Below the pieces are notes generated by a model. It saw only the letters and a program-made list of their open reading frames with translations, was not told the DNA's origin and did not search any database. From Paenibacillus sp. W2I17 (GTDB taxonomy: Bacteria > Bacillota > Bacilli > Paenibacillales > Paenibacillaceae): a stretch of DNA of 64,000 bases. The position numbers and the translations under genes are program-made. The number at the start of each line of letters is the position of its first letter. The stretch's first letter is position 1. Below, in pieces: positions 26,358-35,700 of the stretch. The stretch is from assembly GCF_030815985.1 (NCBI RefSeq), contig NZ_JAUSXM010000001.1, positions 5,828,001 through 5,892,000 on the forward strand. The letters are read 5' to 3'.

Positions 26358-29168
26358 TTACCTCAAAATCGTAGCGGCCTGATTGCCCGCATAATCCTCA
26401 ATAACCAGCTTCAAAGAGCTGTTGCTGGACGCTGGTGTGAAGGTCAGTTCACTCAGCTTTGTTCTTCCTCGAATGATATACGGGAATTTCTGCGAAACGT
26501 AAGTGACTCCGAACTCGCGTGCCACCCCATTTTCATATACATAGATCTTGTACCAGTCCTCTAGATCCGGGAGGGCAAGAGTGTACTTTCCATCTTTTAC
26601 CGTCACCTTTTCCTTGGCGTATGGTGTAATCTGAAGATCTGCCAGCTGTCCGGTATGGGTTACCGGGTTCTGCCCGCCAATGGCAATGTTCAGCACGTAA
26701 TGCTCACCATTGGTCGGAAGTCCGGTCAGGATGGCAGACTGTTTTCCTTTTTTGACCTGAACTGACTTGGTGAAGGGTTCTTTTGTGTATTCTGTTTCTA
26801 GTGTGAGTTGAATAGACTCTTTGTCTTTATTTTTATCCTTGTCTTTACCGGTATTCTTATCTTTGTCTTTGCCCGAATCTTTTGCTTTTTTCGGGTTTTT
26901 CCAGCTTACGATGGCATCGCCATTCTTTTTGAATTTCACATCCATATTCTGAACGGCTGCATTCAGATCGTAAGGTAGGACGGTTGCTTCACTCTCGGTA
27001 CCATCTGCACCCACCGCACGGATAGACAGTTCACCAGACGGCTGTTTTAGCGATTTGATATAAAAAGTGGAATCATACACGCCGCCTACATAGGCGCCAT
27101 TTTCATATAAATTGTATTGCTTGACCTCTGAATAGTCCTTCATGTCCCATGCGACAACCAGTTCATCGGTGTTGGTTAGTGCTTTGGCAATATGGAATCC
27201 GGTCGGTGCATCCGGTACAGCCACTGAACCATCGAATATACGGATCTCACCAATATTCATCTGATAATTCTCGATAGACTCGCCATTAGGGTCAAAGGAT
27301 AATCCTATAGCGGCAACGGTTTTGCCTTGATATGCACTCAAATCCAGCGAAGTTGTCTTCCAGCCTTCCGTATGCTGGCCTGAATTAGGCACATTTACGT
27401 TGACCACGTTGGATGGATCATCTTCGAAGATCAACCCAACATGCAGGGAGGAAGCGTCACTAGTCGACGGTTTGTTATACGTCAGTTCCAGTTTCGATTG
27501 TCCGTTGACGGACAGGTCGGTCTTGTACAGGCGCAGGAAGTTCTCCGCGTTCAGTGTGCCGTTCACCACGAGAGAACTGCCGCCATTGAATGCGCCGATG
27601 GAGTCATAGTTGTACCTTGCGCCTTTCTCATAAGAGGGACCATAGTCAAAATCAACACTGAGCTTGTCGCCTTCACTATCCATCCACCATTGCCAAGTGA
27701 CAGGGATATCCTGAATGTTGATATTTGACCATTCTTTATCGTTCGAGACAGCACCGTCTTCATAATATTTCAGGCCGTGGCCTGTATTGAAGTTGGTCGC
27801 AAAATTGGAGCCGTTGATGACGGATCGCTCGGTAAGATAAGCGGCAATTCCATCCCAATTTGCACCGGAAGCATACACATCTGACAGATCGGCAGACGCA
27901 TTACGACGTGCATCTGTCGGGTCTTGGTTTGGACCAGACCACCAGGCACGATCACGTACAAAGGTCATCCACTGGTACTTATCCTCAGCTCGGTGATTGG
28001 TGCTGCCATCGCCCATCTCTTCATCCAGGGCGTTGTGGGTGAAGTCGGCACCCAGTGTCGCGATGCTATTCATCGGTTGACCGTTCTCATCCAGATTATG
28101 GCGCAGGTCATAGGATTGCTTCCAGCGGCCGAACTTGTCATGTCCACCTTCAACACCTGCAAATACGGTTTCGAATGGGTTCAGTCCCAAGCTAAGGGCA
28201 TGATCACGGGAATCGCGGAGCATCTTGTGGTTCCATACATAGTTCAGGAAGATGGAATCCGAGACTCTGCCCAGAACGGAATCCTGCACAAAGGGGCTAT
28301 TAAGCCCATTAAATTGGTTCTGGTATTGAATCTTGCCTGTTGTATTGATGGTGGAATCATACCACTGGACGTATAGGCCTTTATCTCTTAGATATTTCAT
28401 GAATTTCTTGTAGGAAGCGATATCCTCAGGGGCTACACCCCGGGCAACCTCTTCCTGATTGAAGAAATATCCATCGTAGTTGTAGTATTCTGCCATCTCG
28501 GCCAGTTTCTCGGCCACAGGGAAATTACCGTTATCATCCTGGATCAGCATTTGTTTATAGGTTTGTGGCCCACGGTCATTGTCCGAGAAAAAGATGTTGG
28601 CAATGGATTTGACGCCATTTTTGTGGGCTGCATTGGTGTAGGCCGGATTCGGAATGTTCAAAATGCCAAACTCGAAGTATTTCTCCGTCCACTCTTTACT
28701 CGGATCATACAGTTCCTCAGGTACGCCCGCAGAAGCCATGCCGTGCCAATAACTGTAGTAGTCTGTATATTGCCAATAATTAAATAGATACTGGCTGAAT
28801 TCATTGGTATAAGGTGTGCTATCGAAGAATGCATTGCCGTAATCACCACTCATCGTGAACAGTTGGGTGTCCGGACTAAGCTCAGGATAAGCCTGTGTCC
28901 CAGCGAACGCTTCATTACGGGGCTGCAAGGGAACATGGGCACGAAGTAAATCGCCATGGATATCACTTTCGGGTGTCCAGTTCAGAATCTGGGCTGAGGT
29001 GTACCCATGTTGATAGGGCTGATTCACCCCTTTGGCACTTTCACCGGTATAAGGGAGCGTGTCTCCGGCATAAACGGATGATGCAACAACTTGTCCAAGT
29101 AGAGCCGTAGTCAGGACCATGGCAGTGACCTTGGGAATGAGGCCTTTTGGTTTGAGTTTGCGTGTCAT
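26358..29168 (-). CDS. Secreted endo-beta-N-acetylglucosaminidase (GH85)
   Basis: 936-residue exported GH85 enzyme of the Endo-A/Endo-D type, which cuts the GlcNAc-beta-1,4-GlcNAc bond of N-linked glycans and leaves one GlcNAc on the protein. Signal peptide about residues 1-34. The catalytic pair of the substrate-assisted mechanism is visible as YFFNQEEV (Asn 237, Glu 239). A jelly-roll carbohydrate-binding-like region follows (about 490-650, ending MNIGEIRIFDG), then fibronectin-III-like domains. The last of these is interrupted by a Lys/Asp repeat linker (KDKDKN units, about 755-780). GAAGGAGGAACAGC precedes the ATG. It is divergent from the two-component system, with a cre-like site 77 bp upstream. 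It probably supplies the substrate for the mannosidase operon. Confidence 0.92.
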   Translation of the reverse strand: MTRKLKPKGLIPKVTAMVLTTALLGQVVASSVYAGDTLPYTGESAKGVNQPYQHGYTSAQILNWTPESDIHGDLLRAHVPLQPRNEAFAGTQAYPELSPDTQLFTMSGDYGNAFFDSTPYTNEFSQYLFNYWQYTDYYSYWHGMASAGVPEELYDPSKEWTEKYFEFGILNIPNPAYTNAAHKNGVKSIANIFFSDNDRGPQTYKQMLIQDDNGNFPVAEKLAEMAEYYNYDGYFFNQEEVARGVAPEDIASYKKFMKYLRDKGLYVQWYDSTINTTGKIQYQNQFNGLNSPFVQDSVLGRVSDSIFLNYVWNHKMLRDSRDHALSLGLNPFETVFAGVEGGHDKFGRWKQSYDLRHNLDENGQPMNSIATLGADFTHNALDEEMGDGSTNHRAEDKYQWMTFVRDRAWWSGPNQDPTDARRNASADLSDVYASGANWDGIAAYLTERSVINGSNFATNFNTGHGLKYYEDGAVSNDKEWSNINIQDIPVTWQWWMDSEGDKLSVDFDYGPSYEKGARYNYDSIGAFNGGSSLVVNGTLNAENFLRLYKTDLSVNGQSKLELTYNKPSTSDASSLHVGLIFEDDPSNVVNVNVPNSGQHTEGWKTTSLDLSAYQGKTVAAIGLSFDPNGESIENYQMNIGEIRIFDGSVAVPDAPTGFHIAKALTNTDELVVAWDMKDYSEVKQYNLYENGAYVGGVYDSTFYIKSLKQPSGELSIRAVGADGTESEATVLPYDLNAAVQNMDVKFKKNGDAIVSWKNPKKAKDSGKDKDKNTGKDKDKNKDKESIQLTLETEYTKEPFTKSVQVKKGKQSAILTGLPTNGEHYVLNIAIGGQNPVTHTGQLADLQITPYAKEKVTVKDGKYTLALPDLEDWYKIYVYENGVAREFGVTYVSQKFPYIIRGRTKLSELTFTPASSNSSLKLVIEDYAGNQAATILR

Positions 29169-29244
29169 GCTGTTCCTCCTTCAAGTGGAATGAATGTAAG
29201 GTATTCTTTTACACAAAGCTAAACTTATGGTTAACGATAGTGGA

Positions 29245-29258
29245 TGAAAGCGTTTTTA
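29245..29258. promoter_or_regulatory. cre-like site upstream of GH85 gene
   Basis: TGAAAGCGTTTTTA matches the CcpA operator consensus (TGWAANCGNTNWCA) except for the penultimate base. It lies 77-90 bp before the GH85 start, suggesting carbon catabolite repression. Confidence 0.5.
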
Positions 29259-29346
29259 AATAGGGTGAAATTAAAGAAACACAGATATAAACTAAAGAAA
29301 AGTTGCAGGTGACAAGTTAATGTCAGAAGCCTGGTGATATAATTCA

Positions 29347-29536
29347 ATATAAGTTGAACTAATCATTTACACGATAACGGAGAGGGTAGAAGAAACCTGA
29401 AAAAGCGAAGCGTTCGCCTTTATCACCGGATTTTCCCTTGGGAAAAGAGAATCGAAAAAATCTGGGGATAACAGCGATTGGAAGGTTATTCTGTCATCGT
29501 AGTGTCAGTGTAAGTAATCTTTAGTTCAACTTATAT
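29347..29536 (+). repeat. Folded repeat family A, copy 3, with 16-bp terminal inverted repeats
   Basis: Core at about 29398-29478 as in the other copies (small hairpin GCGAA-GCG-TTCGC, then the long hairpin with CACCGGATTTT / AAAATCTGGGG). Here the outer ends are perfect inverted repeats of 16 bp (29347-29362 and 29521-29536), followed inward by TTTACAC / GTGTAA. TA flanks both ends. This looks like a miniature inverted-repeat element. It separates the divergent GH85 and sensor-kinase genes. Confidence 0.88.
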
Positions 29537-29570
29537 AGTCAGGAAAACAGCATCGGAGGGAACATGCGAC

Positions 29571-31400
29571 TTGAAAATTGTTAGCGTTTACAATAATTTC
29601 TTCAAAAATAATATGTTTATGAAAATGCTCCTGATCTTCTCGATGATATCGATTGTCACGATCATTACGTTATCTTATATCATCTTCCTGTCGGTGTCCG
29701 ACTCCACGATTCGCCGGGAACTGGCGATCCAGAAAGCGGCGATGGAACATGTGGATCGGTACATTCATCAGCAGTATGAATCGGTGCAAAACATGGTGAG
29801 GGACATGCATCAGAATGAGGCACTCTCGGCCAACATTACTTATCTGATGAATCATTCGTACGCTGAATATGTTCAGCACATGACCAATGGATATTATGCT
29901 AATCAGGATGACTATTCGGCCGATGTGTTGAAACATTTTCAGAACATTATGGATCGCAATTCGCAGATTAACCAACTCATGTTATATAGCGCTGAGCAGC
30001 AGGATCTGTCTACCTTTAATCAACACAAGCAGTTCCGCAAGCTGGACGCCAATGTAGCTCATTCCTATATTCCGGACGTGATGGCGATGGAAACGCCCAA
30101 TATCAGTGCACCCAATTACTGGATTCGCAAAGAGATCAATCAATGGGACCCTGCGCTCTATTCCATCCGCGTACCGATTAACAATACACAGACTCTTCGG
30201 AATCTGGGCCAATTTCTTGTCTTCTTTGACTCAGAAGGAATCGGTAATGCGCTGGATAACTACGAGAGTAATCTCAAGGGAGAAATCGTGGTGTTATCGG
30301 CGAAAGGGACAGTGTTATTTGACTCCAACAATCATTATTACGGGAAGAAGTATCCCTACGTGAATGTGGCCGATTCCCTGTTTGATCAGACGGATATGGA
30401 TTCGATGAAAAAGGAGCAGAACATGTACGTGAACAAGTTTGTCTCCGCGGATCAGGGTTATGTGGTCATTGGCACCGTTCCGGTAGAAGAGATGGCTGAA
30501 ACCTATGCGGGCATTCGCAATACCATTATCTCGATCAGTATCGTGTGTATTCTGTTTGCTGTGCTGGTTCCGGCATTTTTCATTATTAACTTTGCCAAAC
30601 GAACCCGTCGAATTATTCGCTTCACCCAAAAAGTGAAATACGGCAACTTCACGGCTCGCATTGACGATCCGCGTGATGATGAACTGGGGCAGATCTCCCA
30701 TAGCTTCAACGACATGCTGGACGAGCTGAATCTGTATATTGAACGGGTCTACAAAGCCGAGATCAAACAAAAGGAGACCGAGCTAGTCGCATTACAGGCG
30801 CGTATCAACCCTCATTTTCTCTACAATACGCTTGAAGTGATTCGGATGAGGGCGATATCTCAAGGGGCGAGAGATGTTGGCGAGATGATCTATAGTTTAT
30901 CCGTATTGTTCAAGAGCCTGGTACAGCAGAAGAAAAATTATACGCTGAAGGATGAGATGGAAGCTTGTCGCTTGTATCTGGAGTTATTCCGAATCCGCTA
31001 TAAGGATATTTTCATCTATACGATCCAGATCGACGCTGCATATTATCAACACCCTGTGGTGAAACTTTCGCTGCAGCCCATCATTGAGAATTATGTCGTA
31101 CACGGCATTCAGACAGAACGTTCGGATAACCGATTATCGATTGTTGTGGAAGAGACAGATGATGTGGTACAAGTGGAAGTCAGAGATAATGGCAAAGGCA
31201 TTGAACCGGCACGCCTGACGGAAATCCTTGAAGAACTGGAACGTCCTGAAGAGTCTGGTCAGATGTTCGGGCTGCGCAGTGTCCATAGTCGATTGCGCTT
31301 CCTGTATGGGCCAGAGTTCGGTATCACCATAGAGAGCACCCTCGGAGAAGGAACACGAATCAGGGTGCGTTATCCACATACAGAAGGGACAGGTGTTTAA
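29571..31400 (+). CDS. YesM-type sensor histidine kinase
   Basis: 609-residue membrane kinase of the HPK7 / LytS-YesM group. One transmembrane helix (about residues 17-40), an extracellular Cache-like sensor (about 41-290), a second helix (about 297-320), HAMP (KYGNFTARIDDPRDDELGQISHSFNDM), then the phosphoacceptor region QARINPHFLYNTLEVIR. ATPase motifs are IIENYVVHGI (N box), EVRDNGKGI (G1) and GLRSVHSRL. The start is a TTG with GGAGGGAAC upstream. It is followed one base later by its response regulator. This pair type usually senses extracellular oligosaccharide and activates an adjacent CUT1 importer. Confidence 0.92.
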   Translation: MKIVSVYNNFFKNNMFMKMLLIFSMISIVTIITLSYIIFLSVSDSTIRRELAIQKAAMEHVDRYIHQQYESVQNMVRDMHQNEALSANITYLMNHSYAEYVQHMTNGYYANQDDYSADVLKHFQNIMDRNSQINQLMLYSAEQQDLSTFNQHKQFRKLDANVAHSYIPDVMAMETPNISAPNYWIRKEINQWDPALYSIRVPINNTQTLRNLGQFLVFFDSEGIGNALDNYESNLKGEIVVLSAKGTVLFDSNNHYYGKKYPYVNVADSLFDQTDMDSMKKEQNMYVNKFVSADQGYVVIGTVPVEEMAETYAGIRNTIISISIVCILFAVLVPAFFIINFAKRTRRIIRFTQKVKYGNFTARIDDPRDDELGQISHSFNDMLDELNLYIERVYKAEIKQKETELVALQARINPHFLYNTLEVIRMRAISQGARDVGEMIYSLSVLFKSLVQQKKNYTLKDEMEACRLYLELFRIRYKDIFIYTIQIDAAYYQHPVVKLSLQPIIENYVVHGIQTERSDNRLSIVVEETDDVVQVEVRDNGKGIEPARLTEILEELERPEESGQMFGLRSVHSRLRFLYGPEFGITIESTLGEGTRIRVRYPHTEGTGV

Positions 31401-31401
31401 C

Positions 31402-32916
31402 ATGTACAAGGTGTTTATTGTGGACGATGAGCCATTCATCATTGAAGGCTTATACGATATCGTGGATTGGTCTTCATTTGGTATGGAAATTGTGAGTCAT
31501 GCGGGCAATGGGCAAGCAGCGTTACAAGCGCTCTCCACTCAGCCTGTGGACATTCTGATCACGGATATATCCATGCCACTCATGAATGGTCTTGACCTGA
31601 TTCGGGAAGCAAGGCGAGTGCAACCTGAGATTAAGGTCATTATCCTGAGTGGTTTTAATGAGTTCGAATATCTGAAGGAAGGCATGCAGCTGGGGATCGA
31701 AAACTATCTGCTCAAACCAATTAATGTGGAGGAACTGGAATCCACGCTGAGCAACACGGCGTCCAAGCTGGATCATACGGTATCACCTCAAGCCGATGAT
31801 GCGTATGGCATCCAGATTCTAAAAGATAACATTCTTCATCGGTGGCTTACGGGACAGATTGCAGCTACCGAATTTGAAGAACGTGCCCAGTTTATGAACC
31901 TTTCGCTGGATGCACCGGACGTTGCTGTGGCCATTCTGCGTGACAAAGGGCAAGTACCTGGCATGTTTGAACGTGTAGAAGAGATGCTGAGAGACAGACG
32001 CCATCTGAACGTATTTCATGATATCGATGGAGACATCGTCATTATTGCCAATATTCAGGGTACGAGTGACGAGGAACAGAAGTTGATGGATGGCCTGCAG
32101 GCATTATCTGATGAGATAACCGTAACCCATCCGGCGGCACGCATTGGAGCAGGCAGGTTGATGAAGGGACTGTACCATGCGCCGACCAGTTATGCGGAGG
32201 CCAAAAAAGCACTCCAGTATGTAATGATTTATCCCGACCTTAAAGTCATCGACCATGCCATGCTGGAAAGGTGCGGAAGTTCAACGGCGACCTTTTTCAT
32301 TGATTGGAGGGAGTATGCCAAACTCATTCTGTCCCGCAATACAGAACAACTTGCCGACCGGATTCGCATGGATTTTGAACAGCATCGCGATGGGCTTACA
32401 CCTGGGGAGTTACAGAATACCGCACTGGAAGTTGTGATTCGCTTCAAAATGGAACTGGAGAGCATCAAACACTCGGATGAGTCTGCCATATACCAACAAG
32501 GGCTTCAACTTGTACTGGACAGTGGCACTTTTGATGAACTCGTGCGGGCGCTTCAGCAGGTTGGGTCGCAGACGATCCAATCCCTATTGCAGGATCTGAA
32601 AAATCCGATTGTGAACCAGGTGCTTCAGCATATCGACAAACACTACGCAGAAGAGCTTTCCCTGAAGCTGCTGGGTGCCCACTATCATCTGCATCCGGTG
32701 TATTTGGGACAATTGTTTCATAAAGAGACAGGGGAGACGTTTGCCGAATATATCAACAAATACCGGATTGAACGTGCGAAGGAGCAACTGCGCAATTCCA
32801 ATCTGAAGGTACATGAGATCGCCAGAAATGTGGGGTATTGGGAGACGGGGTATTTCTATAAACAGTTCCGCAAATATGTGGGGATTTCACCGACTGATTT
32901 CAAGGTGTTTGGTTAA
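31402..32916 (+). CDS. YesN-type response regulator with AraC DNA-binding domain
   Basis: 504-residue regulator. Receiver domain about residues 1-120, with the acidic pocket in VFIVDDEP and the phosphorylated Asp in ILITDISMP, plus KPIN at the end. A long linker follows (about 130-390). C-terminal AraC-type helix-turn-helix (about 400-504): LKVHEIARNVGYWETGYFYKQFRKYVGISPTDFK. I set the start at the ATG at 31402, one base after the kinase stop, giving MYKVFIVDDEP. The expected target is the promoter of the importer operon at 33198, where an inverted repeat (33047-33093) stands. Confidence 0.92.
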   Translation: MYKVFIVDDEPFIIEGLYDIVDWSSFGMEIVSHAGNGQAALQALSTQPVDILITDISMPLMNGLDLIREARRVQPEIKVIILSGFNEFEYLKEGMQLGIENYLLKPINVEELESTLSNTASKLDHTVSPQADDAYGIQILKDNILHRWLTGQIAATEFEERAQFMNLSLDAPDVAVAILRDKGQVPGMFERVEEMLRDRRHLNVFHDIDGDIVIIANIQGTSDEEQKLMDGLQALSDEITVTHPAARIGAGRLMKGLYHAPTSYAEAKKALQYVMIYPDLKVIDHAMLERCGSSTATFFIDWREYAKLILSRNTEQLADRIRMDFEQHRDGLTPGELQNTALEVVIRFKMELESIKHSDESAIYQQGLQLVLDSGTFDELVRALQQVGSQTIQSLLQDLKNPIVNQVLQHIDKHYAEELSLKLLGAHYHLHPVYLGQLFHKETGETFAEYINKYRIERAKEQLRNSNLKVHEIARNVGYWETGYFYKQFRKYVGISPTDFKVFG

Positions 32917-32955
32917 TTCGGTGACGGGTAGATCCAACTATGCGGACAGAGTGCC

Positions 32956-33024
32956 AAGAGACATATCGGGAACAGGAATGGCATGGATGAAAATCGTGCC
33001 ATAGGTTACCCGGCATGTCTCTTT
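32956..33024 (+). terminator. Probable terminator after the two-component genes
   Basis: AAGAGACATATCGGG pairs with CCCGGCATGTCTCTTT across a long, partly paired loop. Confidence 0.5.
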
Positions 33025-33046
33025 CATGTAAGCGATTTAATTAAAC

Positions 33047-33132
33047 AGGTACAAAATAGTTGTCCAAGGACGATTTCTCTTTAATTTGTACCTCGAAAAC
33101 TTAAGTTTATCTTCTTTTTGTAAATGCTTTCA
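33047..33132 (+). promoter_or_regulatory. Operator-like inverted repeat and cre-like site before the importer operon
   Basis: AGGTACAAA (33047-33055) and TTTGTACCT (33085-33093) are exact nine-base inverted arms 29 bp apart, a plausible pair of half-sites for the AraC-type response regulator. Downstream, TGTAAATGCTTTCA (33119-33132) matches the CcpA consensus with one mismatch. Together they suggest induction plus catabolite repression of the operon at 33198. Confidence 0.5.
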
Positions 33133-33197
33133 TTCGATAAGGTTAAAGCAGTTAGTTTGTAGAGACTAAGGGAACACGAAAAGGGAGGATCAAAGAA

Positions 33198-34670
33198 ATG
33201 AGTAAACAAAGAAAACGCTTCTCACTCGTTCTTGCATTGTTAATGGCCGTCACACTTGTTCTTAGTGCCTGTGGAGGAAGCAAAGATGCTTCAGAATCCG
33301 GGGGAGCTGGAGATGACGCGGTAGAGTTGATCTGGTATACCATCGGTACCCCTCAGAAAGACGTCAACAAAGTGATGGAAGAAGTGAGCAAGTATACCAA
33401 AGAGAAAATTAATGCCACGGTAACGATGAAGATGGTTGACTGGGGTGACTACCCGCAGAAGATGCAGGTTAACGTAGCATCCGGTGAGCCAATGGACATT
33501 CTGTTCACTTCTTCGGGTGGATTCGATTATGTACAAAATGCCAGAAAAGGTGCATTCCTTGAACTGGATGACCTGCTTGCTGAATACGGCCAGGATCTTA
33601 CCAAGACCATTGATCCTGCATTCCTAAGCGGTTCCAAGGTAGATGGACACAATTACGGAATTCCAGCGAACAAAGAGCTGCCTCAACAAGAGGTATGGCG
33701 CTTTAACCAAATGCTGGTTGATAAATACAAGCTGGACATCTCTGGCGTTCGTACGTTAGACAGTCTGGAGCCTCTGCTCAAAACGATCAAGGAAAACGAG
33801 GCGAGTGTAACACCATTTGCCATGGATAAAAACTATGTTCCTTACGTGCCTTATGACTATGTCATTCAGAATCTGCCAATGGCAATCAAGCTGGATACAA
33901 CAGACTATAAGCTCGTGAACATACTGGAAACACCTGAAATGAAAGAAGCACTTACTACGATGCACAAATACTACAAGGCTGGTTATGTATCGGCAGAAGC
34001 GGCAACCACAGGTTCCACCAATGATCTGACAACATCGGGCAACTGGTTCCTGGATCGTGCACAGACTCAGCCACTCGCGGACAATCAATGGTCTGCAAGT
34101 TACGGTTATCAAGTCGTTTCAACACCTGCAAGTGAAGCAATTATAACGAATACATCTGTACAAGGTTCCATCATGGCCATCTCGGCCAACTCGGAATATC
34201 CAGAGAAAGCGATGGAATTCCTGAACCTGCTGAATACAGATCCTGTGCTGCGTAATATGGTGGACTCCGGTATTGAGGGCACACACTACAAAAAAGTGGA
34301 TGACACGCATATGGAAAATCTGCCTGAATCGAAAAACTACGATATGCCTTCATACTCCCTTGGGAACAATATGCTGCTCTATCTGAACAGCAATGACCCG
34401 GATAACAAATGGGATGAGTTCAAGAAGTTTAACGCTGAAGGTGTCAATTCCCCGATCCTCAGCTTTAACTTTGATGCAAGCAATGTATCTGCCGAACTAA
34501 CGGCGGTACAGAACGTGAAAGAGCAATATTGGGCAGCACTGATGACAGGTACACTGGACCCGGCAGCCAATCTGGATCAAGTGATTGAGAAGTTCAATCA
34601 AGCCGGACTGGAGAAAGTAATGGCTGAAGCCCAAAGCCAGCTGGATGCCTGGAGAGCGGAAAACAAGTAA
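33198..34670 (+). CDS. Extracellular solute-binding lipoprotein of CUT1 ABC importer
   Basis: 490-residue lipoprotein: a signal peptide with lipobox LVLSAC (Cys 25), then GGSKDASESGG. The mature part begins ELIWYTIGTPQKDVNKVMEEVSKY, characteristic of the large LplA/YtcQ-type sugar-binding proteins of Paenibacillus. It captures an oligosaccharide, here probably high-mannose glycan released by GH85, and delivers it to the permeases at 34748 and 35701. No ATPase gene is present; such importers typically share an MsmK-like ATPase encoded elsewhere. Ribosome site: AAGGGAGGATCAAAGAA. A hairpin follows the gene, so the lipoprotein is probably made in excess over the permeases. Confidence 0.92.
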   Translation: MSKQRKRFSLVLALLMAVTLVLSACGGSKDASESGGAGDDAVELIWYTIGTPQKDVNKVMEEVSKYTKEKINATVTMKMVDWGDYPQKMQVNVASGEPMDILFTSSGGFDYVQNARKGAFLELDDLLAEYGQDLTKTIDPAFLSGSKVDGHNYGIPANKELPQQEVWRFNQMLVDKYKLDISGVRTLDSLEPLLKTIKENEASVTPFAMDKNYVPYVPYDYVIQNLPMAIKLDTTDYKLVNILETPEMKEALTTMHKYYKAGYVSAEAATTGSTNDLTTSGNWFLDRAQTQPLADNQWSASYGYQVVSTPASEAIITNTSVQGSIMAISANSEYPEKAMEFLNLLNTDPVLRNMVDSGIEGTHYKKVDDTHMENLPESKNYDMPSYSLGNNMLLYLNSNDPDNKWDEFKKFNAEGVNSPILSFNFDASNVSAELTAVQNVKEQYWAALMTGTLDPAANLDQVIEKFNQAGLEKVMAEAQSQLDAWRAENK

Positions 34671-34682
34671 CAGTACATCGTA

Positions 34683-34718
34683 AGGATCGGGCGACTGCTT
34701 ATCGCGTCCGGTCCTTTT
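34683..34718 (+). terminator. Intercistronic hairpin, partial terminator
   Basis: AGGATCGGGCG pairs with CGTCCGGTCCT (G-U tolerated) followed by TTTTTC. Positioned between binding protein and permease, it probably lowers downstream expression rather than ending the operon. Confidence 0.65.
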
Positions 34719-34747
34719 TCATTCAAGCCTGAAGGAGGATATCCACA

Positions 34748-35677
34748 ATGACTACATTTTTGAAAAACCTGATTAGAAACCGAGTCATGCTGCTCATGGT
34801 GCTGCCAGGCGCCATCTGGTTCTTCTTCTTCTCCTACTTGCCACTTGTGGGCACAGTGGCTGCTTTCAAAGAATATCGATTCAGCCGTGAAGGGTTCTGG
34901 GCAAGTCTGATGAAGAGTGAATGGGTTGGCTGGGAGAATTTCAAATTCCTGTTCAGCACAAGTGACGCATGGCTCATTACACGCAATACCCTCTTTTATA
35001 ACATCGCCATTATCTTCCTGGGACTGGTATTTGCTGTGGCATTGGCAATCCTGCTCTCGGAACTAGTGAATAAACGACTCGCCAAACTGTATCAAACCGG
35101 CATGTTTCTGCCGTATTTTCTATCCTGGGTTATCGTTGGTTACTTCGCATTCAGCTTCTTGAGTATGGACCGCGGGATGTTGAATCAGATTATCGGCTGG
35201 TTTGGGATGGAACCAATTCAGTGGTACTCCGAGGCAAAATATTGGCCGTATATTCTGGTATTCGTAGCGTTATGGAAAACCATCGGTTATAGCAGCGTTG
35301 TCTATCTGGCTTCCATTCTGGGGATTGATAAATCATTGTATGAAGCAGCCATGATTGATGGAGCAAGCAAATGGCAGCAGATTCGCAATATTACCATTCC
35401 GTTGCTGTCGCCCATCATCACGATTATGACCTTGCTGGCCGTAGGCCGCATTTTCTATGCCGACTTTGGACTGTTCTATCAGGTACCAAGGGATTCGGGT
35501 ACGCTTTATTCCGTGACAAATGTTATTGATACGTATGTATATCGAGGTTTGAAAACTAGTGGTGAGATTGGCATGAGTACAGCAGCGGGATTGTATCAAT
35601 CCGTGGTGGGCTTTGTGCTTGTTATTATCTCCAACTATGTTGTTCGCAAAGTAGATAAAGACAGTAGCCTATTCTAG
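34748..35677 (+). CDS. ABC importer permease, LplB-like
   Basis: 309-residue integral membrane protein with six helices. Start: FLKNLIRNRVMLLMVLPGAIWFFFFSYLPLVG, the usual opening of LplB/YtcP-type CUT1 permeases. The cytoplasmic EAA loop that contacts the ATPase reads YEAAMIDGASKWQQIRNITIPLLSP. Ribosome site: AAGGAGGATATCCAC before ATG. Partner of the permease at 35701. Confidence 0.93.
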   Translation: MTTFLKNLIRNRVMLLMVLPGAIWFFFFSYLPLVGTVAAFKEYRFSREGFWASLMKSEWVGWENFKFLFSTSDAWLITRNTLFYNIAIIFLGLVFAVALAILLSELVNKRLAKLYQTGMFLPYFLSWVIVGYFAFSFLSMDRGMLNQIIGWFGMEPIQWYSEAKYWPYILVFVALWKTIGYSSVVYLASILGIDKSLYEAAMIDGASKWQQIRNITIPLLSPIITIMTLLAVGRIFYADFGLFYQVPRDSGTLYSVTNVIDTYVYRGLKTSGEIGMSTAAGLYQSVVGFVLVIISNYVVRKVDKDSSLF

Positions 35678-35700
35678 GACAGGGAAAGGAGTGAACCACT

